Source: CAVQBC01 sp963848415 (GTDB taxonomy: Bacteria > Actinomycetota > Thermoleophilia > Solirubrobacterales > Solirubrobacteraceae). Taken from it: a stretch of 64,000 nucleotides of DNA. The position numbers and the translations under genes are program-made. Location: positions 3,168,535 to 3,232,534 of the forward strand of contig CAWKDN010000001.1 of assembly GCA_963848415.1 (NCBI GenBank). The letters are read 5' to 3'. The notes under the pieces are model-generated. The model had not been told where the DNA came from. It ran no database searches and was given only the letters and a program-made list of their open reading frames with translations. Positions 24,273 through 32,680 of this stretch are shown here, piece by piece; position 1 is the stretch's first letter, and each line of letters starts with the position of its first letter.

Positions 24273-25538
24273 TCAGGAGCCGAGGCCGCCGACGAGCACG
24301 AGCCCGGGGGCCAGCGCGAGCGCCACCAGCGCGCCGTCGCGCGCCCGGACCGACACGAGCGCGCGCCGGGCGGCGGCGTCGCCGGTGCGGAAGGTGGCCG
24401 CCTCGGCCGCCACCCAGGCGATCACGGCGTCCGCGATCGGGAGCGGACGGCGCGGGACGGCCGCGAGCGAGGCCACCAGCCCGCGCCCGGCGGCGAGCAG
24501 CCGCGGGCCGGCGTCGAGTGAGTCGAGCACCGCGCCGGCCTCGCGCGCGGCGGGCAGCCGGCGCAGGCGGTACAGCGTGCGCCGGAAGACCTCGCGCAGG
24601 CCCTCCGGGCCGGCGGCGGCGCGCAGCCAGGTCGCGGTCGCGACGAGCAGCGCGGCCCGCGCCGCCCGGCTGAGCGCCTCCTCGGCGCCGAGCCCGGCGA
24701 GCAGCGTGCCGGTGAGCGCCGTGAAGGCGAGCATCGCCGCGAGCGCGAGCCCGAGCGGGACGGCCTCGCGGCCGGCTCGTGTGACCGCCCAGGCGAAGGC
24801 GAGCCAGACCGTGACGCCGGCGAGCAGCGGCCAGGCGGTGCTGGAGAGCAGCAGCGCCGTGGCGAGCACGGCGGCGAGGGCGAGCGCCCGCGGGTCGAAG
24901 CGCCCCGAGCCGGTGCCGGCGGGCGTTGCGGCGGCGGGTGGCGCCGCGGTCGCGGTCGCGGAGGTCGCTGCGTCCGGCCATTCGGCGAGCGCCCGGCGGT
25001 AGACGATGACCTGCAGGACGCTGTAGACGGCCGCCCACACGACGTTCGAGAGCATCCCGAGCGCGAGCGCGGCGTCGGCCCCGGACGGCAGGAACCCGAG
25101 CCAGCCGGTCAGGGTGTCGTAACTGCCCGCGTAGGCGTCCAGCCCGCCCAGCACCACCCAGATCAGCAGGGCGCTCAGGATCGTGTAGTGCGTCAGGCGG
25201 ATGGCGAAGGCCGCCGCGACCTGGCGGGCGACGCCGGCGCCGCGGGCGTGCAGGCGGCCGATCAGCGGGGCGGAGAGCGCCTGGGTCAGCGGGCCGTTGA
25301 TGCGGGCGGGGCCCATCACCGCGACCGTCTGGAGCATCGCCGCGGCGGCGGCGCCCGTCCCGCGGCGCAAGCCGCCGGTGGCCGCCGCCCGCGCGAGTGC
25401 GATCCCGCCCGCCAGCGAGACCCAGAAGACGCCGGAGGGCACGACGCGGCCGGCGAGGAAGGAGACCGTGGCGACGTGCGCGAGCCCGGTCTCGGGTGGC
25501 GAGGCTTGGTCGGCTGGGCGCGGGCTCACCGTGTCCAT
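24273..25538 (-). CDS. Polytopic membrane protein of unknown function
   Basis: A 421-aa integral membrane protein with roughly eight to ten hydrophobic segments in two halves. The first (residues about 20-200) includes FLAGRVVPSGVFWVSLAGGI and LTHYTILSALLIWVVLGGLD. A Pro/Ala-rich linker follows near residue 215-235. The second half includes FDPRALALAAVLATALLLSS, AWPLLAGVTVWLAFAWAV and a cytosolic stretch rich in Arg. The second half faintly resembles CbiQ/EcfT-type coupling proteins of ECF transporters, but no ATPase gene is nearby, so this is only a suggestion. The start ATG 25538 (MDTVSPRPADQ) is the best fit; no strong ribosome-binding site is seen. Confidence 0.7.
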   Translation of the reverse strand: MDTVSPRPADQASPPETGLAHVATVSFLAGRVVPSGVFWVSLAGGIALARAAATGGLRRGTGAAAAAMLQTVAVMGPARINGPLTQALSAPLIGRLHARGAGVARQVAAAFAIRLTHYTILSALLIWVVLGGLDAYAGSYDTLTGWLGFLPSGADAALALGMLSNVVWAAVYSVLQVIVYRRALAEWPDAATSATATAAPPAAATPAGTGSGRFDPRALALAAVLATALLLSSTAWPLLAGVTVWLAFAWAVTRAGREAVPLGLALAAMLAFTALTGTLLAGLGAEEALSRAARAALLVATATWLRAAAGPEGLREVFRRTLYRLRRLPAAREAGAVLDSLDAGPRLLAAGRGLVASLAAVPRRPLPIADAVIAWVAAEAATFRTGDAAARRALVSVRARDGALVALALAPGLVLVGGLGS

Positions 25539-25778
25539 TGTGACCGGCCCTTCGTCGGCGTCCCTGGGGCGACCCCCCAATGAGGGAGGCCCGAAGGGTC
25601 GCCGCCGGGCTCGCCGGCGGTCAAAACGTCGAGATCGGCAGTGCTCGTCGGGGTCGGCGAGGACGACGTACACCCAGCCCTGTCCCGCGCGCTCGCCGTC
25701 GCCTTATGTGAGCGAGGGGTCGACGTCCATGGCTGCAACCCTAGGCACCGGGTCCGCGGGTCATACTGCGCGGCCTCA

Positions 25779-25851
25779 GGGCCGGTAGCTCAGTGGTCAG
25801 AGCCGCGGACTCATAATCCGTCAGACGCAGGTTCGAGTCCTGCCCGGCCCA
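25779..25851 (+). tRNA. tRNA with CAT anticodon, probably tRNA-Ile2
   Basis: The cloverleaf is complete: acceptor GGGCCGG/CCGGCCC, D stem GCTC/GAGC, anticodon loop CTCATAA with CAT at 25812-25814, T arm GCAGG-TTCGAGT-CCTGC, discriminator A, no encoded CCA. The G1-C72 pair excludes initiator tRNA. C4-G69 and C5-G68 in the acceptor are known TilS (lysidine) determinants in E. coli, so Ile2 is favoured over elongator Met, but this needs comparison with the other CAT tRNAs of the genome. Confidence 0.93.
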
Positions 25852-25909
25852 TCGAGCGCCGTCGTCGTCGTGGAATGCCGGTTCGCCGGAAGGCGTCGGT
25901 CACGGCACG

Positions 25910-26056
25910 ATGACCAGGCACGAGATCTACCTCGCCACCCGCGCGATCAGGTTCGTGGACGAGCACGGCGTCGAGGCGAATCTCGACCGCGCGCTCGACG
26001 ACTACTTCAGCCGCATCCGCGACCTCTACGACCTGCCGGTCGGCTGGCGCTGGTAG
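25910..26056 (+). CDS. Small hypothetical protein (48 aa)
   Basis: A short ORF begins at ATG 25910, 58 nt after the tRNA. It reads MTRHEIYLATRAIRFVDEHG, then an amphipathic helical region rich in Asp/Arg, and ends in LPVGWRW. The pattern of hydrophobic residues every three to four positions (IYLATRAI, LDRALDDYFSRIRDLY) looks like a real helical miniprotein rather than random GC-rich translation. The ribosome-binding site is weak. The last 31 nt overlap, antisense, the end of the histidine phosphatase gene. No homologue is recognised. Confidence 0.45.
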   Translation: MTRHEIYLATRAIRFVDEHGVEANLDRALDDYFSRIRDLYDLPVGWRW

Positions 26057-26797
26057 CCGGCGGCCGCCTCGGCGCCGGCTTCGGCGTCCCGGAACCGCCA
26101 CGTCGCGCGCCCGTCGGACTCGAAGCGCAACCGCACGGCCTCGACGAACGCCGGCTCGCCGGGATCCTCGCCCACGACGTACTCGCGCAGCAGCGCCCGC
26201 AAGGGTCCGGAGTGGGTGACGCAGACGACGTGGCGTGGCCGCGCGACGTGGGCGTCGGCCAGGCTGCGCGCGAACGTGAAGCAGCGGCGGGCGACGTCCG
26301 CGGCGCGCTCGCCGGGCGGGTCGTCGTCGGACATCCACACGCCGATGCGGTCCTTCCGCGACCAGAAGCTCGTGAAGAACGGGTTGCCGGCGGCGACGTC
26401 GTCGCGGCTGGTCGAGATCCGCGGGTAGCTGCTCGGCCAGCGCGTCCTCCGAGGAGACCATCTCGACCCGCGTGCCGGCGACGAACAGGTCGGGGTTGCG
26501 GATCGCGGGCTCGACCCGCGGCTCGCCGAGCTCGACGCCGGAGCCGGCGCCGGCGCCCGCGAGCGCCCCCTCGAGGCCGCGGCGCATGGCGACCAGTGTC
26601 TGCAGCGTGCGATGCGTCGGCGCGTGCAGCAGCTCAACGAGGGCGCCCGGCTCGAGCTCGCCCGCGAGCCGCGCGCCCGCGAGCTCGGCGTCGCGCTCGC
26701 CGGCCTCGGTGAGCGGCACGTCGCCGCGGTGGGAGGCGATCTCCCCGTGGCGGACGAACCAGACCGTGACGGCCCCGGCGCCGGCCCCGTCGGTCAC
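26026..26797 (-). pseudogene. Histidine phosphatase family gene with a +1 frameshift
   Basis: Phosphoglycerate-mutase-like histidine phosphatase, about 256 aa if repaired. From GTG 26797 the frame encodes VTVWFVRHGEIASHRGDVPL, whose RHG holds the catalytic His, then LTEAGERDAELAG and the middle domain as far as SSEDALAEQ. One extra base near 26429 shifts it; the next frame continues YPRISTSRDDVAAGNPFFTS and later HVVCVTHSGPLRALLREYV, which carries the second active-site His. The span is 3n+1 nt. The start makes a GTGA overlap with the GntR gene, so they were cotranscribed. Either recent inactivation or sequence error. Confidence 0.8.
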
Positions 26798-27441
26798 GCG
26801 CCGCCCGCGTCCTTGGGCACCCACTTCGCGAACGCCTCGATGTGCTTGCGCAGCGCCCGCCCGGCGACGCGGCCGTCACCGGAGCGCATGGCCTCGACGA
26901 CGGGAAGATGGGCCTCGGCGATCTCCGGCAGCTCGTCCTTGCTCTTGATCAGCGTGATCAGCGTGCGCGCCTCGATCCGCAGCGAGCCCCACACCCGCCG
27001 CGCCGTCTCGTTGCCCGACGCGTCGACGATGATGCGGTGGAAGCGCACGTCGTGCTCGAGCAGGCCCTGGATGTCGCCGTCGGCGGCGGCGGCGCGCATC
27101 GCGTCGAGCTCGGCCTCCAGCGCCGCCACTTCGCCGGCCAGCGCGGGGGCGGCCTCGCGGGCGGCGATCTCCTCGATCGCCGCCCGGATGGGGTAGATCT
27201 GGGCCAGCTCGCGCGCGGTCACCTCGCGGACGCGCGCGCCGCGGAAGGGCTCGGAGACCACCATGCCGAGGATCTCCAGCTCGCGCAGCGCCTCGCGCAC
27301 CGGCGCCTGGCTGACGGAGAACTCCTGCGCGATGCGGGTCTCTTTTACGCGCTCGCCCGGCGGGTAGGTCCCGTCCAGGATGCGCTCCAGCAGGACCTCG
27401 CGGATCTGGTCGCGGAGCATGCTGCGCGAGACGGTCGCCAT
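26794..27441 (-). CDS. GntR-family (FadR/FCD-type) transcriptional regulator
   Basis: GntR regulator of the FCD subgroup (215 aa). The winged helix-turn-helix (residues about 8-75) contains LRDQIREVLLERILDGTYPP, FSVSQAPVREALRELEILGM and VSEPFRGARV. The C-terminal FCD domain has the usual metal-ligand pattern, visible in EHDVRFHRIIVDASGN near residue 110 and EAHLPVVEAM near 172. It is divergent from the split-dikinase operon across a gap that holds a palindrome containing the operon's -35, so it is the obvious local repressor, with a pathway intermediate as inducer (inference). ATG 27441 is chosen; a GTG two codons earlier is possible. Confidence 0.93.
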   Translation of the reverse strand: MATVSRSMLRDQIREVLLERILDGTYPPGERVKETRIAQEFSVSQAPVREALRELEILGMVVSEPFRGARVREVTARELAQIYPIRAAIEEIAAREAAPALAGEVAALEAELDAMRAAAADGDIQGLLEHDVRFHRIIVDASGNETARRVWGSLRIEARTLITLIKSKDELPEIAEAHLPVVEAMRSGDGRVAGRALRKHIEAFAKWVPKDAGGA

Positions 27442-27454
27442 GGTCACGAGTGTT

Positions 27455-27500
27455 TCATCGATTCTCGTTGAGGGCAAGATTGACCCTCGATAATCGATGA
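27455..27500. promoter_or_regulatory. Two-tier palindrome, probable GntR operator
   Basis: Outer arms TCATCGATT (27455-27463) and AATCGATGA (27492-27500) are perfect inverted repeats. An inner pair, GAGGG (27470-27474) and CCCTC (27484-27488), has a slightly offset centre. This AT-rich element lies between the divergent GntR and dikinase-operon genes and contains the operon's -35 hexamer. Confidence 0.6.
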
Positions 27501-27508
27501 TGTAACGT
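27480..27508 (+). promoter_or_regulatory. Promoter of the split-dikinase operon
   Basis: TTGACC (27480-27485) and TAACGT (27503-27508) are separated by 17 nt, the ideal spacing. The -35 falls inside the palindrome and the -10 just outside it, so a repressor bound there would block this promoter. The expected leader before ATG 27575 is about 60 nt and ends with GGAGGAGGAG, a strong ribosome-binding site. Confidence 0.6.
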
Positions 27509-27574
27509 CGAACGCAGGCAGACGTCCGGGCCCGCCGACAGCGGGCCGCCTGCACGGGTCGGAGGAGGAGCACG

Positions 27575-29311
27575 ATGGCAGTCGACGAGCAGGCGGAGGT
27601 CCTCGGGACCTTCCACGGGTCCGACGAGTTCCCGATCGAGTGGCAGGAGGGCGAGCAGGAGCTCTTCTGGATCTACGACGACCTGCACTGCCCGAACCCG
27701 GTGTCGCCGCTGTTCTTCGACATCGGCGGCTGGTGGTTGACCTGCGACCACATGTTCCGGCGCTTCGGCACGCCGTTCGCCTCCGACTGGGTGGCCAAGA
27801 ACATCAACGGCTACGTCTACACCGCCGCGATCCCCGCCGACCCGTCCGTGAAGGCCGAGGCCACCGAGTACGAGGCCCGCTACGTCCCGCGCGTGCCGCG
27901 CAACGGCGCCTACGCGGGCGCGATCGGCGCCTACCTGGGCTTCGTCCTGCCCCACTACGCCGAGAACTTCATGGCCTGGTGGACCGACCGCCTGCGCCCG
28001 GAGATCGAGCGCAACTTCGCCTATCTCGACGGCCAGGACTCCGACGGCGCGTCGTTCGCCGAGCTGGCGATCCTGCTCGAGGACGCGATCGACATCCACG
28101 ACCGCCACTGGAAGATCCACTGGATGCTCAACTTCGCCCAGTTCTCGGCGACCACGGGCCTCAACGCCGCGGTCGAGGAGGTCAAGGGCGAGGCCGACCC
28201 CGGGCTGCTCGGGCGCCTGCAGAGCTCGGTGGCCGACCGCAACTGGGACTCGATCGAGGACCTCTGGAAGCTCAAGGAGGAGATCAAGGACGACGCCGAG
28301 CTGCGGGCCGCCTTCGACGGCGGCGAGACCGCGCCGGCGGTGATGGAGGCGCTCGAGGGCTCCGAGCGCGGGCGGACGTTCGTCGCCGAGCGCATCCGGC
28401 CCCACCAGGAGACCTTCGGCTACAAGGCGATCTGGTCGCACGAGTTCGCCTTCAAGACCTGGGTGGAGGACCCGGGCCCGATCGTCGAGGCGATCCGCGG
28501 CTACCTGGCCACCGACTACGACTACCCGTCGAACATCCAGCGCGTCCGCGACGACCTCGAGGCGGCCAAGACCGAGGTCATGGAGGGCGTCGAGGGCGAG
28601 CAGCGCGAGACCCTGCAGGGCGCGCTGGACCGCTCGCTGGGGATGAACCCGCTCACGCCCGACCACCACTTCTTCATCGACCAGGGCACGAACGCCCGTC
28701 TGCGCCTCGCGCTGATCGCGATCGGCCGCAAGCTCACCGAGGCGGGCGCCCTGGCCGACGCCGAGGACGTCGTCTTCCTGCACTACAACGAGGTCCGCCT
28801 GCTGCTGGCCGACCAGTCCGCGCTCGACGCCCAGGAGCTGGTCTCCGACCGCCGCGACGAGCACGAGGACGCCGCCGAGAAGCGCCCCCCGTCGTGGGTC
28901 GGGACCGCGACCGAGGAGGCGCTCGCCTTCCCCTACGCGTCGCTGTGGGGCTTCCCGGAGAAGTTCCACGCCGGCGAGCCGTCGATGACCGGCGAGGTGA
29001 CGGGGCTGGCCGCGTCGCCCGGGGTCGTCGAGGGCACCGCGCGCTACGTGACCTCACTGGCCCAGTTCGACGAGGTCCAGGAGGGCGACATCCTCGTCTG
29101 CCGGATGACCAACCCCGCCTGGGTCGTGCTGTTCACGAAGATCCGCGGCCTGGTCACCGAGGCGGGCGGCACGGTCTCGCACCCGGCGGTCGTGGCGCGC
29201 GAGTTCGGCATCCCGGCCGTCGTGGGCACGACGAACGCCGGCGACCGGATCGCGACCGGCGACCGCATCCGGGTCAACGGCACGACCGGCGTGGTGGAGC
29301 TGCTGGGGTGA
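27575..29311 (+). CDS. PEP-synthase-like dikinase, swivel (phosphohistidine) subunit
   Basis: A 578-aa protein whose C-terminal 80 residues form a PEP-utilizing-enzyme mobile domain: GGTVSHPAVVAREFGIPAVV, with the phosphorylatable His at residue 536. The preceding 450 residues are an acceptor-binding region rich in aromatic residues (for example GGWWLTCDHMF and ENFMAWWTDRL) with no ATP-grasp domain. This is the layout of the larger subunit of two-part dikinases such as phenylphosphate synthase and the p-cresol-phosphorylating CreHI pair, in which ATP first phosphorylates the His and the phosphate then passes to an organic hydroxyl. The matching ATP-grasp half is the last gene of this operon (35524). 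The next gene overlaps by 4 nt. The substrate is unknown. Confidence 0.85.
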   Translation: MAVDEQAEVLGTFHGSDEFPIEWQEGEQELFWIYDDLHCPNPVSPLFFDIGGWWLTCDHMFRRFGTPFASDWVAKNINGYVYTAAIPADPSVKAEATEYEARYVPRVPRNGAYAGAIGAYLGFVLPHYAENFMAWWTDRLRPEIERNFAYLDGQDSDGASFAELAILLEDAIDIHDRHWKIHWMLNFAQFSATTGLNAAVEEVKGEADPGLLGRLQSSVADRNWDSIEDLWKLKEEIKDDAELRAAFDGGETAPAVMEALEGSERGRTFVAERIRPHQETFGYKAIWSHEFAFKTWVEDPGPIVEAIRGYLATDYDYPSNIQRVRDDLEAAKTEVMEGVEGEQRETLQGALDRSLGMNPLTPDHHFFIDQGTNARLRLALIAIGRKLTEAGALADAEDVVFLHYNEVRLLLADQSALDAQELVSDRRDEHEDAAEKRPPSWVGTATEEALAFPYASLWGFPEKFHAGEPSMTGEVTGLAASPGVVEGTARYVTSLAQFDEVQEGDILVCRMTNPAWVVLFTKIRGLVTEAGGTVSHPAVVAREFGIPAVVGTTNAGDRIATGDRIRVNGTTGVVELLG

Positions 29312-30144
29312 GCGCGGCGACGGCCGAGTGGCTCGCGCCCTCGTCGCTGCCCGACGCCCTGACCCTGCGCGCCGAGCGCGGCGAGGAGGCGACCGTGCTC
29401 GCCGGCGGCAGCTTCCTGGGGATCCTGGTCAACCAGGGCTTCCTCCAGCCGGCGGCGCTGCTCTCCCTCCAGGACGTCGGCGAGCTGCGCGGGATCGAGG
29501 TGGTCGACGGCGAGCTGCGGCTCGGCGCCATGGTCAGCCACCGCCGGGTCGAGCGCGACGAGCGCGTGCGCGGCGGCTGGCCGGTGCTGGCCGAGACGTT
29601 CTCGCTCGTCGCCAGCCCGCGGGTGAGAAACCAGGCGACGGTCGGCGGCGTGCTGGCCGACGCCGACTACGCCTCCGATCCCCCGGCGGTCCTGCAGGCG
29701 CTCGGGGCGCAGGTCGTCCTGCGCTCGAGCACGGCAGAGCGCGTCGTGTCCGTCCAGGAGCTGATCCTCGGCTACTACGAGACCTGCATCGCGCCCGACG
29801 AGCTGCTGGTCGAGGTGCGCGTGCCGGCGGCGCCCGAGCGGGCGGTGTACCGCAAGTTCCGCTCGCGCTCGAGCGAGGACCGGCCGTGCGTCGCCGTCGC
29901 CGCGGCCCGCACGAAGGACGAGCTGCGCGTCGTGGTCGGGGCGGTCGCCGAGACCCCCCAGCACTACCCCGACGCCTGCGCGCTCGCGCGCGGGGCGCCG
30001 CTCGACGCCGCGCTGGCGACCGAGATCGGGCGCCGCTACGCCGAGCGCATCGAGCCGATCGACGACGCGCGCGGCTCGGCCGGCTACCGGCGGCGCGTCA
30101 CCGCGGTCGAGGTCCGGCGCGCGATCGAGGCGCTCGCCGCGTGA
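29308..30144 (+). CDS. Molybdenum hydroxylase, FAD-binding (medium) subunit
   Basis: FAD subunit (278 aa) of a xanthine dehydrogenase/CO dehydrogenase-family enzyme. The FAD loops are visible as TVLAGGSFLGILVNQGFLQP near residue 30 and SPRVRNQATVGGVLADADYA near residue 105. It passes electrons from the 2Fe-2S subunit to an acceptor. It lacks the 40-residue Cys-containing insertion that carries an extra 4Fe-4S cluster in 4-hydroxybenzoyl-CoA reductase, so an oxidising hydroxylase is more likely than a reductive dehydroxylase. Start GTG 29308 overlaps the previous stop as GTGA, and the stop overlaps the large-subunit start in the same way. Confidence 0.92.
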   Translation: MSAATAEWLAPSSLPDALTLRAERGEEATVLAGGSFLGILVNQGFLQPAALLSLQDVGELRGIEVVDGELRLGAMVSHRRVERDERVRGGWPVLAETFSLVASPRVRNQATVGGVLADADYASDPPAVLQALGAQVVLRSSTAERVVSVQELILGYYETCIAPDELLVEVRVPAAPERAVYRKFRSRSSEDRPCVAVAAARTKDELRVVVGAVAETPQHYPDACALARGAPLDAALATEIGRRYAERIEPIDDARGSAGYRRRVTAVEVRRAIEALAA

Positions 30145-32222
30145 GCGCCGTCGGCGTCGATCCGCGCGTCACCGGCACCCAGGCCTACTCGGTCGACGCC
30201 GAGCGCCCCGGCATGCTCCACGCCGCCTTCGTGCGCTCGCCGCACCCGCACGCGCGCGTGAGCCGGGTCGACGCGACGGGCCTGCCGGAGGACTGCGTGG
30301 CGCTCGGGCCCGAGGACGTCGAAGACCTCGGGCGCTACGGCTGCCAGGCGCGCGACCAGCGGGTGCTGGCCGACGTCGCGCGCCACGTCGGCGACGTCGT
30401 GGCGGCCGTCGCGGCGCCCACCGCCGCCGCCGCGCGGGCCGCCGCCGCGGAGATCGAGGTGGACTACGAGGAGCTGCCCGCCGTCTTCGACGCGGTGCAG
30501 GCGGTCGCGCCCGGGGCGCCGCTGCTGCATCCCGACGCCGCCGACTCGGCGCAGGAGGCCGTCTCGATCGGCGTCCGGCCGCTGCCGGACACGAACGTGT
30601 GCCACCGCTTCCGGCTCCTCACCGGCGACGTCGCCACGGGGTTCGACACAGCCGACGTGGTCGTCGAGGAGGTCTTCCGCACGGCGAGCGCCGCCCACGT
30701 GCCGATGGAGCCGCACGCCGCGCTGGCGGAGTGGGAGGACGGCCGGCTGACGGTGTGGGCGGGCACGCAGACGCCGTTCAACACCCGCGCCGACCTGGCC
30801 GGGCTCTTCGGCCTCGAGGAGGAGCGCATCCGTGTCGTCGCGCCGCCGATGGGCGGCTCCTTCGGGGCCAAGACCTTCGTGCGCACCGAGGCGCTGGCCG
30901 CCGCGCTGGCCCGCAAGGCGGGCCGTCCGGTCAAGGTCGTCCTGGACCGCACCGAGGAGTTCCTCACCCTCAACCGCCACCCCGCGACCATGCGCGTGCG
31001 GCTCTGTGCCACGCGCGACGGGACGCTGGTGGCCAAGGAGCTCGACTGCTGGGTGGACACCGGCGCCTACGCCGACTGCGGCCCGGGCGTCGCGACCAAG
31101 CTCGGCTACGCCGGCGTCGGGCCCTACCGGATCCCGCACGTGCGCGTCGACGCGCTCGCGATCTACACCAACCTGCCGCCCAACGGCGCCTACCGCGGCT
31201 ACGGCGCGATGCAGTCCGTGTGGGCGTCCGAGCGCACGATGGACGTGCTCGCCGAGCGCCTGGGCATGAGCCCGCTCGAGCTGCGCCGCAAGAACCTGCT
31301 GCGCGACGGCGACCGCTTCGCCACCGGCGAGGTCATGCACGACGTGCACTTCGAGGACTGCCTGCAGTCCGCCGCCGACGCCGTCGGCTACGAGGCCGAC
31401 CCGCGCGGCAAGGGGCTGTGCGTGCTGCTCAAGGGCATGCAGACCCCCAGCCGCGCGGCGATCTCGGTGCAGCGCACGCCGGTCGGCTACGTGGTGCGCT
31501 CGGCGTCGTGCGAGATGGGCCAGGGCGTCCGGCGCTCGATCCAGCTCATGGGCGCGGAGCTGCTCGGCTGCGAGCCGGGGCAGATCGAGCTGCCCGAGCC
31601 CGACACCGACAGCTCGCCGTTCGACACCCGCACGACCTCCAGCCGCTCGACGCACATGATGGGCCGCGCGCTGACCGAAGCGGTCGCCGACCTGCGATCC
31701 AACGGCGGCGAGGAGGGCTACGGCGAGGTGCGCGACGAGGGCGGCCTGGACCCCGACACCGGGCAGGGGATCGCCTCCACCCACTGGCACCAGGGCGCCG
31801 CCGCCGCCCGGGTGGACGTCGACGAGGAGACCGGCCGGCTCACGGTCGCCCAGCTGCACGGCGTCGCCTACGCCGGGCGCGTCGTGGATCGCGCGGGGGC
31901 CGAGCTGCAGAACGAGGGGTCGTTGATCATGGGGCTGGGCACCGCGCTGTTCGAGGCGATCGACACCGGCGACGGCCGCGTGGCCAACGCGAACCTCTCC
32001 GACTACAACGTCCCCGCCCCGGGCGACCTGCCCGCCGCCTTCACCCACGAGCTGATCGAGCGCGACGGCGCGCAGGCGCACGGGCTGGGGGAGACGGTGC
32101 TGCCGCCGGTGCCCGCGGCCGTCGGCAACGCGCTCGCGTCGCTCGGCCTGCACGTCCGCGAGCTGCCGATCACCGCCGAGCGCGTGCTGGACGCGGTCGA
32201 CGCGCGGGACGGCGCGGGGTGA
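30141..32222 (+). CDS. Molybdenum hydroxylase, molybdopterin-binding (large) subunit
   Basis: Catalytic subunit (693 aa) that binds the molybdenum-molybdopterin cofactor and hydroxylates an activated C-H, typically next to N in a heteroaromatic ring or on an aldehyde, with water as the oxygen source. The N-terminal a/b hammerhead is visible in GMLHAAFVRSPHPHARV. Cofactor-contact segments include PPMGGSFGAKTFVRTEALAA near residue 234, PNGAYRGYGAMQSVW near 345 and MGQGVRR near 455. The catalytic Glu is in HGLGETVLPPVPAAVGNAL near residue 650. It is somewhat shorter than usual (750-800 aa). Overlaps of 4 nt at both ends bind it to the FAD and Fe-S subunit genes. Confidence 0.94.
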   Translation: MSAVGVDPRVTGTQAYSVDAERPGMLHAAFVRSPHPHARVSRVDATGLPEDCVALGPEDVEDLGRYGCQARDQRVLADVARHVGDVVAAVAAPTAAAARAAAAEIEVDYEELPAVFDAVQAVAPGAPLLHPDAADSAQEAVSIGVRPLPDTNVCHRFRLLTGDVATGFDTADVVVEEVFRTASAAHVPMEPHAALAEWEDGRLTVWAGTQTPFNTRADLAGLFGLEEERIRVVAPPMGGSFGAKTFVRTEALAAALARKAGRPVKVVLDRTEEFLTLNRHPATMRVRLCATRDGTLVAKELDCWVDTGAYADCGPGVATKLGYAGVGPYRIPHVRVDALAIYTNLPPNGAYRGYGAMQSVWASERTMDVLAERLGMSPLELRRKNLLRDGDRFATGEVMHDVHFEDCLQSAADAVGYEADPRGKGLCVLLKGMQTPSRAAISVQRTPVGYVVRSASCEMGQGVRRSIQLMGAELLGCEPGQIELPEPDTDSSPFDTRTTSSRSTHMMGRALTEAVADLRSNGGEEGYGEVRDEGGLDPDTGQGIASTHWHQGAAAARVDVDEETGRLTVAQLHGVAYAGRVVDRAGAELQNEGSLIMGLGTALFEAIDTGDGRVANANLSDYNVPAPGDLPAAFTHELIERDGAQAHGLGETVLPPVPAAVGNALASLGLHVRELPITAERVLDAVDARDGAG

Positions 32223-32680
32223 CGGTGCCGGTGCGGCTCAACGGGCGCGCGACCGAGCTCGACTGCGGGCCGGGGGAGATGCTCGTCGACGTGCTCCCGC
32301 GCGCCGGCCTGCGCTCGGTGCGGGCGACGTGCGGGATCGGCGTCTGCGGCGCCTGCACCGTGCTGCTCGACGGCGAGCCGGTGTCGGGCTGCCTGACGAT
32401 GGCCGCCCAGGCCCGCGACCGCGAGCTGACGACCGTCGAGGGGCTCGGCGGCAGCCATCCGGTCCAGCGCGCGTTCGCCGAGGCTCACGCCTTCCAGTGC
32501 GGCTGGTGCACGCCCGGCTTCGTGCTGACCGCCAAGCGGCTGCTGGAGGAGAACGCCGCGCCCAGCGACGAAGAGATCGCGGAGGCGCTCGGCGGCAACC
32601 TGTGCCGCTGCGGCTCCTACGTGAAGATCACCGACGCGGTGCGCCTGGCGGCCACCCAGATCCAGGAGGAGCGTGCATGA
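32219..32680 (+). CDS. Molybdenum hydroxylase, 2Fe-2S (small) subunit
   Basis: Electron-transfer subunit (153 aa) with two 2Fe-2S clusters. The plant-ferredoxin-type cluster ligands are in CGIGVCGACTVLLDGEPVSG followed by C near residue 59. The second, four-helix-bundle cluster has CGWCTPGF near residue 97 and NLCRCGSY near residue 131. Start GTG 32219 overlaps the large-subunit stop (GTGA) and the stop overlaps the next ATG (ATGA). With the two preceding genes it makes a complete FAD/Mo/Fe-S hydroxylase. Confidence 0.95.
   Translation: MTVPVRLNGRATELDCGPGEMLVDVLPRAGLRSVRATCGIGVCGACTVLLDGEPVSGCLTMAAQARDRELTTVEGLGGSHPVQRAFAEAHAFQCGWCTPGFVLTAKRLLEENAAPSDEEIAEALGGNLCRCGSYVKITDAVRLAATQIQEERA

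Noticed and set aside
25779..25851. Initiator tRNA-fMet
   Set aside because: The G1-C72 pair is intact and the three G-C pairs typical of the initiator anticodon stem are absent.
25641..25913. Protein-coding frame before and through the CAT tRNA (first 35 codons look protein-like)
   Set aside because: It has no ribosome-binding site, reads through the tRNA and has no recognisable family. At most an old fragment.
20155..26797. Programmed +1 frameshifting in the three interrupted genes
   Set aside because: The families are not known for recoding, the sites lack slippery codons or a stop codon at the shift, and the contexts differ.
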